From the NCBI GenBank assembly GCA_905116865.2, contig CAJHNH020000805.1, positions 765,302-829,301 on the forward strand: a DNA stretch of 64,000 nt. Direction: 5' to 3'. Source of the stretch: Candidula unifasciata (lineage: Eukaryota; Mollusca; Gastropoda; Stylommatophora; Geomitridae). Under the pieces are notes generated by a model. That model saw nothing but the letters and a program-made list of their open reading frames with translations, was not told where the DNA came from and ran no database searches. Below are positions 8,996 through 20,900 of this stretch, in pieces (the stretch's first letter is position 1; every line of letters begins with the position of its first letter). A program made the translations under genes and the position numbers.

Positions 8996-11900
8996 CTGGG
9001 GAGATGCACAAAACATGGTTAGGGACAAGTTAATAAAAGATACGGAACAACCCAGTTTTTGTGTGGTTTTTACTGGCTGGGGTTTGACCTGTTTCTGAGT
9101 TTTGTCTATGACCGACCCATTCCGCTTGGTAGGCTCAGTACAGCAGAGCTACATTTTCATCTCAACAGGTTGAAAAGCGATAATTGTTAGCTCCTGTGAA
9201 TTGTTGACTAGTGTAGTTGGGTAAGAACAGATCACACAAGTGATGTCATGTGTTAGTCTAGTACACTTAGACAACTGTGTGATCTTGCAGAAAACAGACA
9301 CAAATTACATATTAGTTGCTGGTGTCCATTCTCAATTATCAAGACTGTCTTTCCTGAAGCAAGAACAAGGACTTTCTTATCACTCTCAACATGACATGGC
9401 CAGGAGGTTCATCCGGCTTTCCCAGATAACTGGACCACTCATCCCATCATCCCAGTCTCTTTTTAACTGTTGCTCTGCCAGGTCTGTTTTCCCCTGCATA
9501 ACCCTGGCAGATTCTCTGGGATCATGAACACATATCCACCCTGGCAGATTCTCTGGGATCATGAACACATGTCCACCCTGGCAGATTCTCTGGGATGATG
9601 AACACATGTCCAACCTGGCAGATTCTCTGGGATGATGAATACATAACAACATGTCCTGGCTCACAGTAATCCACTCATGTTTTATGTAATGCTTAATGCT
9701 GACAACTTGTTCCAACTGTTTTCCAGTAAAATGTGTACATGAAATCCTCCCCTTGTGAAACTCTTAAACTCCTCCGTTTGTCTCACAGTACACACAAACA
9801 TATAACTAACACAGATGACAGTACACTAACATGTATTAGCAGACATGACAGTACATTAACATGTATTAGCAGACATGGCAGTACACTAACATGTATTAGC
9901 AGACATGACAGTACACTAACATGTATTAGCAGACATGACAGTACACTAACATGTATTAGCAGACATGACAGTACACTAACATGTATTAGCAGACATGACA
10001 GTACACTAACATGTATTAGCAGACATGACAGTACACTAACATGTATTAACAGAGATGACAGTACACTAACATGTATTAACAGAGATGACAGTACACTAAC
10101 ATGTATTAACAGAGATGACAGTACACTAACATGTATTAACAGAGATGACAGTACACTAACATATATTAACAGAGATGACAGTACACTAACATGTATTAAC
10201 AGAGATGACAGTACACTAACATGTATTAGCAGAGATGACAGTACACTAACATGTATAAGCAGAGATGACAGTACACTAACATGTATTAGCAGAGATAACA
10301 GTACATGCAAACATACTAGTAGAGATGACACTACACTAACATGTATTAACAGAGATGACACTACACAAACATGTATTAGCAGAGATGACAGTACATGCAA
10401 ACATACTAGTAGAGATGACAGTACACTAACATGTATTAGCAGAGATGACAGAATACATAAACACATTAGCAGAGAAGACAGTACACATAAACATCTAACC
10501 TGCAGAAAACTGTGGCAGTCCAGGGTTACTGGGTCATTGACGATGTCTTTGAAGACATCAACTGCTTGAGGGAAGTTGGTGCACTTGAGCAAACTGTCCT
10601 TGTTCAAGGTGATCAGTGTCAAGGCCACACGCAGCAGAATCTTTGAACCCTCCAGGAACAAACAGTCCCATATCCGTAACACTGTCTGAGGATAATGTCA
10701 ATGTAACACTGTCTGAGGATAATGTCAATGTAACACTGTCTGAGGATTATGTCAATGTAACTCCATCTGAGGATTATGTTAATGTAACACTGTTTGAGGA
10801 TTATGTCAATGTAACTCCATCTGAGGATAATGTCAATGTAACACTGTCTGAGAATAATGTCAATGTAACACTGTCTGAGGATTGTGTCAATGTAACACTG
10901 TCTGAGGATTATGTCAATGTAACACTGTCTGAGGATAATGTCAATGTAACACTGTCTGAGGATAATGTCAATGTAACACTGTCTGAGAATAATGTCAATG
11001 TAATACTGTCTGAGGATTGTGTCAATGTAACTCCATCTGAGGATTCTGTCAATGTAACACTGTCTGAGGATTATGTTAATGTAACACCATCTGAGGATTA
11101 TGTTAATGTAACACCATCTGAGGATAATGTCAATGTAACACTATCTGAGGATTATGTCAATGTAACTCCATCTGAGGATTCTGTCAATGTAACACTGTCT
11201 GAGGATTATGTCAATGTAACACTGTCTGAGGATTATGTCAATGTAACTCCATCTGAGGATTCTGTCAATGTAACACTGTCTGAGGATTATGTCAATGTAA
11301 CACTGTTTGAGGATTATGTTAATGTAACGCTGTTTGAGGATTATGTTAATGTAACGCTGTTTGAGGATTATGTTAATATAACGCTGTTTGAGGATTATGT
11401 TAATGTAACACTGTTTGAGGATTATGTTAATGTAACACTGTTTGAGGATTATGTTAATGTAACACTGTTTGAGGATTATGTTAATGTAACACTGTCTGAG
11501 GATAATGTCAATGTAACACTGTCTGAGGATAATGTCAATGTAACACTGTCTGAGGATAATGTCAATGTAAGACTATTTGAGGATTCTGTCAATGTAACAC
11601 TGTTTGAGGATAATGTCAATGTAACACTGTCTGAGGATAATGTCAATGTAACACTGTCTGAGGATAATGTCAATGTAACACTGTTTGAGGATAATGTCAA
11701 TGAACACTATCTGAGGATTATGTCAATGAACACTATCTGAGGATTATGTCAATGAACACTATCTGAGGATTATGTCAATGTAACACTATCTGAGGATTAT
11801 GACATAAAAATAAAAACAATAAAAACACTTGAGAATTATGTTGTGAATAGAATATACTGCAGCTATGTGTACATACTTTTTTTAAAAACACTTTGCCTCA

Positions 11901-14900
11901 TTTCCTAAACAGGGCCCAAAAAACTAATTCTAACATTTGCTGTCTATTGTATGGGGTCTCTAGGCAAAGCTGATGTGCTGTATGGGGTCTCTAGGTAAAT
12001 CTGATGTGTTGTATGGGGTCTCTAGGCAAATTTGATGTGTTGTATGGGATCTCTATGCAAAGGTGATGTGCTGTCGTTTGCTACTACTTTCCCAATGGTA
12101 CACCGCACATACCAGTGTCAAACTTGACCCACAAAAGTTTCCACTAAACAGTTAACTTCAAACTCTGGTGTGTTAGTACTGTGAAACTGTGTTCATAATC
12201 TTTTATCCACAGAAATCATTTGTGAATAGAATAAACAAATATTTGCTTACAAACTCTCATGTTTACAGATTGTGTCAATGTCTGTCTATAATGTGTGTCT
12301 ACAAATTGTGTCAATGTCTGTGCATCATGTATGTCTGTGTTTGTCTTTGTCTACAGATAGTGATTAGTGATTAGAAAGGATTATTACAGCACTCGTGACA
12401 GATCCATATGTGCTCTGATCTCCTCCTCAAAAGCTCCACAAGTGTAAAACGACTGATGACGCCTGTTGTGTGTTGGCTGATGAAACGTCTTGTTCCCTTA
12501 GTGAAATATTCATTTCTTGCAGCTCCAGGTTGCACCGGCATGTCCACCAGTGTCTACAGATTGTATTAAAGTCTATCATGTGCTTCCATGTTTGTTTACA
12601 GATTGTATCAATCTCTGTCTAAATTGTATGACCATGTTTGTTTATCAATGTCTATCATGTATGTCCATGTTTGTGGATTGTCCATGTTTGTCCACAGATT
12701 ATAAAACCTCTTTGAGATAGTAATTCTACTGTCTATAACAAAGTGCCCCACTCTGCTCCATCAATATCTGTCACCGCTTATAAAGACAGACGACAAGCTG
12801 ATACAGCAGCCATCTAGAAATATGCCTGAGTCTACAGTTGTAGGAGGTTACCCTGAGTGAGTGTCAGGGATGTCAATCTTACCTCCACGGGCATGACATC
12901 AGCAAAGAGACAGATGAACCACTTCATGCCCACCAGGCACCACTGGACACCCAGAGCCTCCAGGTGAGCGTGGACTTGGGGCAGTTTCCACCTGGACAGA
13001 AATCATGGTCAACTTCACATCTTGATTTACATCATATTCAGTTTTATTCAATGAGCTCTAGGATAAATGAATGAGGAATTCTTGCTCAATACATTGTGTG
13101 TTCTTGATGTCTCACATCTGCAGATCTGACTACCTCATCTAAAGGTCTCATACATTCAACTCAAATGACAATCTCACACCCTCAATACCCCTGACAATCT
13201 CACACCTTTAATACACCTGACATTCAGACACCTTCAATGCACCCAACAATCCCACACCTTCAATATACCTGACAATCCCACACCCACAATACACCTGACA
13301 ATCTCACACCTTCAATACACCTGACAATCCAACACCTTTAATACACCTGACAATCTCACACCTACAATACACCTGACAATCTCACACCTTCAATACCAGT
13401 GACAATCTCGCACCTACAATACACCTGACAATCCCACACCTTCAATATACCTGACAATCCCACACCTTCAATATACCTGACAATCCGACACCTTCAATAC
13501 ACATGACAATCCCACACCTACAATACACCTGACAATCTCACACCTTCAATACACCTGACAATCTCACACCTACAATACACCTGACAATCTCACACCTTCA
13601 ATACACCTGACAATCCCACACCTTTAATACACCTGACAATCCCACACCTTCAATACACTTGACAATCCCACACCTTCGAAACACCTGATGATCCCACACC
13701 TTAAATACACCTGACAATCCCACACCTTCAACACACCTGACAATCCCAAACCTTAAATACAAGTGACAGTCTCACACCTTAAATACACCTGTCAATCCTA
13801 CACCTTCAATACACCTGACAATCCCACACCTTCAATACACTTGTCAATCTCACACCTTCAATACACCTGACAATGTCACATCTCTACCTCACTTAACAAT
13901 TACATGTTTTGAACTTACCTGACAATCTCACCCAGCAGATCTTGTTCAGCTCGAATAGCTACCATGTCTGGGGCATAGAAATCTGCAACACCCATTCATA
14001 CAGGATTTATTTTATTTATTTCTTTTGTTTTAATTTGAATCAATGTCAAAACAGAGACTAAAATAATTAATCAAATACTCAAGGCATGGAAACTCAGACA
14101 CAGAGACAGACACAAAGACATATACATAAAGAGACAGAGACATAGACATGGACACAGATGCTCCAATAAGGATGCAGGAACACAAGACATGGACACACAG
14201 ATGCTCCTACAAGGATGCAGGAACACAGACATGGACACAGATGCTCCAACAAGGATGCAGGAACACAGACATGGACACACAGATGCTCCTACAAGGATGC
14301 AGGAACACAGACATGGACACAGATGCTCCAACATGTACAAAAGCTGACCTGGTAAAATTTTCTGTATCAAAGTGTCCATGAGCCAAAAAGCTTTCTCCTC
14401 ACTTTTGACAATCAACAGCAACAAGCCGGCCACAAAATTCATGCCCTGTCAGAGAATTACTGGAGATAACAAACTGGCACATCACATACGTTCATGTTCT
14501 ATTCTATTGTTGTGCCATCACACATCACATACGGTTTACATTCTATTTCTCCATGCCATCAGTCTATCCCTCCATACTATCAGTCTATTCCTCCATGCCA
14601 TCAGTCTATCCCTCCATGCCATCAGTCTATTCCTCCATGCCATCAGTCTATCCCTCCATGCCATCAGTCTATTCCTCCATGCCATCAGTCTATCCCTCCA
14701 TGCCATCAGTCTATCCCTCCATGCCATCAGTCTATTCCTCCATGCCATTAGTCTATCCCTCCATGCCATCAGTCTATACCTCCATACCATCAGTCTATCC
14801 CTCCATGCCATCAGTCTATCCCTCCATGCCATCAGTCTATCCCTCCATGCCATCAGTCTATTCCTCCATGCCATCAGTCTATCCCTCCATGCCATCAGTC

Positions 14901-17900
14901 TATTCCTCCATGCCATCAGTCTATTCCTCCATGCCATCAGTCTATTCCTCCATGCCATCAGTCTATCCCTCCATGCCATCAGTCTATCCCTCCATGCCAT
15001 CAGTCTATCCCTCCATGCCATCAGTCTATTCCTCCATGCCATCAGTCTATCCCTCCATGCCATCAGTCTATCCCTCCATGCCATCAGTCTATTCCTCCAT
15101 GCCATCAGTCTATCCCTCCATGCCATCAGTCTATTCCTCCATGCCATCAGTCTATCCCTCCATGCCATCAGTCTATTCCTCCATGCCATCAGTCTATCCC
15201 TCCATGCCATCAGTCTATTCCTCCATGCCATCAGTCTATCCCTCCATGCCATCAGTCTATCCCTCCATGCCATCAGTCTATCCCTCCATGCCATCAGTCT
15301 GTACCTCCATGCCATCAGTCTGTACCTCCATGCCATCAGTCTGTACCTCCATGCCATCAGTCTATACCTCCATGCCATTAGTCTGTACCTCCATGCCATC
15401 AGTCTATCCCTCCATGCCATCAGTCTATCCCTCCATGCCATCTGTCTATTCCTCCATGCCATCAGTCTATCCCTCCATGCCATCAGTCTATCCCTCCATG
15501 CCATCAGTCTATTCCTCCATGCCATTAGTCTATTCCTCTATGCCATTAGTCTATCCCTCCATGCCATTAGTCTATTCCTCCATGCCATTAGTCTATTCCT
15601 CCATGCCATCAGTCTATTCCTTCATGCCATCAGTCTATACCTCCATGCCATCAGTCTATCCCTCCATGCCATCAGTCTATTCCTCCATGCCAACAGTCTA
15701 TTCCTCCATACCATCAGTCTATCCCTCCATGCCATCAGTCTATTCCTCCATGCCATCAGTCTATTCCTCCATGCCATCAGTCTATCCCTCCATGCCATTA
15801 GTCTATTCCTCCATGCCATCAGTCTATTCCTCTATGCCATCAGTCTATCCCTCCATGCCATCAGTCTATCCCTCCATACCATCAGTCTATCCCTCCATGC
15901 CATCAGTCTATCCCTCCATGCCATCAGTCTATTCCTCCATGCCATCAGTCTATCCCTCCATGCCATCAGTCTATTCCTCCATGCCATTAATCAATCCTTC
16001 CATGCCATTAGTCTATTCCTCCATGCCATTAATCAATCCTTCCATGCCATTAGTCTATTCCTCCATGCCATTAATCTATCCTTCCATGCCATTAGTCTAT
16101 TCCTCCATGCCATCAGTCTATTCCTCCATGCCATTAATCTATCCCTCCATGCCATCAGTCTATTCCTCCATGCCATTAATCTATCCCTCCATGCCATCAG
16201 TCTATTCCTCCATGCCATTAATCTATCCCTCCATGCCATTAGTCTATACCTCCATGCCATTAATCTGTCCCTCGGTGCCATTAATCTGTCCCTCGGTGCC
16301 ATCAGTCTATTCCTCCATGCCATTAATCTATCCTTCCATGCCATCAGTCTATTCCTCCATGCCATTAATCTATCCCTCCATGCCATTAGTCTATTCCTCC
16401 AAGCCATCAGTCTTCCTCTCCATTCCATCAGTCTCCATTCTATTGTATCCTGTGCTATTCCTTCAACAGCACGGATGGAAGTGAGTCCAGCATCTCTCAC
16501 CAACATTCACATGGCAGTTTTCCTTGGACCTCCTCATTTCCTTAATCTCTCTACTTCCCATCTCAGTGCCTGTTGTTTAGTGATTACCTGTTTGTTTCTT
16601 CTCAGGTTGTGTCCAGTATAGCACCATCTTCTCAGGTTGTGTCCAGTTTAGCGCCATCTTCTCAAGTTGTGTCCAGTATAGAGCCATCTTCTCATGTTGT
16701 GTCCAGTATAGAGCCATCTTCTCAGGTTGTGTCCAGTATAGCACCATCTTCTCATGTTGCGTCCAGTATAGCACCATCTTCTCAGGTTGTGTCCAGTATA
16801 GCACCATCTTCTCATGTTGTGTCCAGTATAGCACCATCTTCTCAGGTTGTGTCCAGTATAGAGCCATCTTCTCAGGTTGTGTCCAGTATAGCGCCATCTT
16901 CTCATGTTGTGTCCGGTATAGCACCATCTTCTCATGATGTGTCCAGTATAGAGCCATCTTCTCATGATGTGTCCAGTATAGCACCATCTTCTCATGTTGT
17001 GTCCAGTATAGAGCCATCTTCTCATGTTGTGTCCAGTTTAGCACCATCTTCTCATGATGTGTCCAGTATAGCACCATCTTCTCATGTTGTGTCCAGTATA
17101 GCACCATCTTCTCAGGTTGTGTCCAGTATAGCACCATCTTCTCATGATGTGTCCAGTATAGTACCATCTTCTCATGATGTGTCCAGTATAGAGCCATCTT
17201 CTCATGATGTGTCCAGTATAGCACCATCTTCTCAGGTTGTGTCCAGTATAGCACCATCTTCTCATGTTGTGTCCAGTATAGAGCCATCTTCTCAGGTTGT
17301 GTCCAGTATAGAGCCATCTTCTCATGTTGTGTCCGGTATAGCACCATCTTCTCATGATGTGTCCAGTATAGCACCATCTTCTCATGATGTGTCCAGTATA
17401 GAGCCATCTTCTTATGATGTGTCCAGTATAGCACCATCTTCTCAGGTTGTGTCCAGTATAGCACCATCTTCTCATGTTGTGTACAGTATAGAGCCATCTT
17501 CTCAGGTTGTGTCCAGTATAGAGCCATCTTCTCATGATGTGTCCAGTATAGCATCATCTTCTCATGTTGTGTCCAGTATAGCACCATCTTCTCATGTTGT
17601 GTCCAGTATAGAACCATCTTCTCATGTTGTGTCCAGTATAGTGCCATCTTCTCATGTTGTGTCCAGTATAGCGCCATCTTCTCAGGGTGTATCCAGTATA
17701 GCACCATCTTCTCATGTTGTGTCCAGTATAGCACCATCTTCTCAGGTTGTGTCCAGTATAGAGCCATCTTATCATGTTGTGTCCTGTATAGCACCATCTT
17801 CTCATGTTGTGTCCTGTATAGCACCATCTTCTCATGTTGTGTCCTGTATAGCACCATCTTCTCATGTTGTGTCCTGTATAGCACCATCTTCTCAGGTTGT

Positions 17901-20900
17901 GTCCAAATATTGTAGAGATGTTAGCTGAAGTGGACACAAACATCACTGTTCTGGTCAATGTGACATCATAATAAACACACTGACATCACCTTGTTTTCTG
18001 CTGTTCAAAGAAACCATTGTTTTCATGGTCAAAGGGACAGAAAGCAGTTATTTCTTTGCTCTTTACATACCAAAAATCAAAAACAAAACTACATTTGCAC
18101 ACAGTATAGCCACTGTAAATAGAAACAATTCATATTTGAATGATGAAGGCTGTGATGATGCAGTAGCTAGCAGCCTTGCCTGTCTGCTCAATGGTCACAG
18201 GGTTCAAGCCCCTGGATTTGTACACAAACTGACCAAGACTCCATATGTCTTCAGCTTCTACTTCTCGTTCTCTAGTCTCTTAGACTACAAGAGACAACAG
18301 TATGATGTCCTTGCACTCTAGTCTCTTAGGGTACAAGAGACAACAGTATGATGTCCTTGCACTATAGTCTCTTAGGGTACAAGGGAAAACAGTATGATGT
18401 CCTTGCACTCTAGTCTCTTAGGGTACAAGAGACAATAGTATGATGTCCTTGCACTCTAGTCTCTTAGGGTACAAGAGACAACAGTATGATGTCCTTGCAC
18501 TCTAGTCTCTTAGGGTACAAGAGACAACAGTATGATGTCCTTGCACTCTAGTCTCTTAGGGTACAAGAGACAACAGTATGATGTCCTTGCACTCTAGTCT
18601 CTTAGGGTACAAGAGACAACAGTATGATGTCCTTGCACTCTAGTCTCTTAGGGTACAAGAGACAACAGTATAATGTCCTGGCACTCTAGTCTCTTAGGGT
18701 ACAAGAGACAACAGTATGATGTCCTTGCACTCTAGTCTCTTAGGGTACAAGAGACAATAGTATGATGTCCTTGCACTCTAGTCTCTTAGGGTACAAGAGA
18801 CAATAGTATGATGTCCTTGCACTATAGTCTCTTAGGGTACAAGGGAAAACAGTATGATGTCCTTGCACTCTAGTCTCTTAGGGTACAAGAGACAATAGTA
18901 TGATGTCCTTGCACTCTAGCCTCTTAGGGTACAAGAGACAACAGTATGATGTCCTTGCACTCTAGCCTCTTAGGGTACAAGAGACAACAGTATGATGTCC
19001 TTGCACTCTAGTCTCTTAGGGTACAAGAGACAATAGTATGATGTCCTTGCACTCTAGCCTCTTAGGGTACAAGGGAAAACAGTATGATGTCCTTGCACTC
19101 TAGTCTCTTAGGGTACAAGAGACAACAGTATGATGTCCTGGCACTCTAGCCTCTTAGGGTACAAGAGACAACAGTATGATGTCCTTGCACTCTAGTCTCT
19201 TAGGGTACAAGAGACAACAGTATGATGTCCTGGCACTCTAGTCTCTTAGGGTACAAGAGACAACAGTATGATGTCCTTGCACTCTAGCCTCATAGGGTAC
19301 AAGAGACAATAGTATGATGTCCTTGCACTCTAGTCTCTTAGGGTACAAGAGACAACAGTATGATGTCCTGGCACTCTAGCCTCTTAGGGTACAAGAGACA
19401 ACAGTATGATGTCCTTGCACTCTAGTCTCTTAGGGTACAAGAGACAACAGTATGATGTCCTGGCACTCTAGTCTCTTAGGGTACAAGAGACAACAGTATG
19501 ATGTCCTGGCACTCTAGTCTCTTAGGGTACAAGAGACAATAGTATGATGTCCTTGCACTCTAGTCTCTTAGGGTACAAGAGACAACAGTATGATGTCCTG
19601 GCACTCTAGTCTCTTAGGGTACAAGAGACAATAGTATGATGTCCTTGCACTCTAGTCTCTTAGGGTACAAGAGACAACAGTATGATGTCCTGGCACTCTA
19701 GCCTCTTAGGGTACAAGAGACAACAGTATGATGTCCTGGCACTCTAGTCTCTTAGGGTACAAGAGACAACAGTATGATGTCCTTTCACTCTAGTCTCTTA
19801 GGGTACAAGAGACAACAGTATGATGTCCTGGCACTCTAGTCTCTTAGGGTACAAGAGACAACAGTATGATGTCCTTGCACTCTAGTCTCTTAGGGTACAA
19901 GGGAAAACAGTATGATGTCCTGGCACTTTGTCGGTGGTTACATATGTCGACCCCCATTTGTCAAACGTTACAACCCATATATGTCAACTATGACAGCCCA
20001 CACATGTCCATTGTCACAACCCACATATGTCAACTGTCACAACGCACACATGTCACTGAGAACAAACCCACACGAGCTAAGGGACCCACCTGGCAGTAGC
20101 CTATGTGGGGGTTGCTGAGAGAGATGGCTTCTAGAATATTCTGTAGGGGTCTCTGCAGTGAGTTGGGGTCAGACAGCTGACTGAAGTAGACATTCTCAGG
20201 GAAGGTTCTATGTATGTCTGCAACAATTATATTACAAGTCAATGTTATATTTATACACACAAACACACGCAGGCACACACACACAAATTATCTATAAGTA
20301 TACCATTACACGAATACAAGCAACATTATAGGTCACACTTCTGATCCACAGATATTTTAGTTTACCCATTGACCAGAGGTCAGATGAAATACAATATCCT
20401 TGGTTTAATGTTTGAAACAAATAATTATCCAAACAAGACTTTGATCTCCACAATCTGGATCCACAGGAAAGAAGAATAACAAGAAGCGGCTTACTTCTTA
20501 TAGTCTCAGCTTCTGTCTTGTGTACTTTCAGTCAGTTCCGACACAGATGATCTTCCATAGACTCAGCCATGTAGTGTTGGTATTCATATCTATACATAAC
20601 CTTCTGTCTTGCGAACTTTCAATCAGTTCTGACGCAGATGATCTTCCATGCCATTTAATACATTGTTCAGCACCTTCTCCCTCAGTCTCTTTTCTCCTCC
20701 ACCTTTCTCACCATTATAATATACTCCAGTTTTCTCCATCCTGTGACGTGACCAAAGAATGTAGATTGTCTCCTTCTGATGTGGACAATCAGTTCTCTTT
20801 GTGAGTCAGTCTCTTTCAAGACATCCTCTTTTTATCCATCCAAGGTGTTCCAATCATTCATCTATGAAACCACATCTCCACCACTTCCGTATAAATTTTC

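Noticed and set aside
10616..11740. 374-codon plus-strand frame with N-x-T glycosylation-like repeats
   Set aside because: Antisense translation of the 27-bp array in intron 8; the real information is the splice site on the other strand.
14372..16621. Open frames of up to 749 codons on both strands over the 21-bp array
   Set aside because: The period is divisible by three and the unit lacks stops, so frames stay open mechanically. The array lies wholly in intron 5 of the GRTP1-like gene.
16573..17928. 451- and 436-codon frames over the 30-bp array
   Set aside because: Same mechanical effect; intronic, no unique flanking coding sequence.
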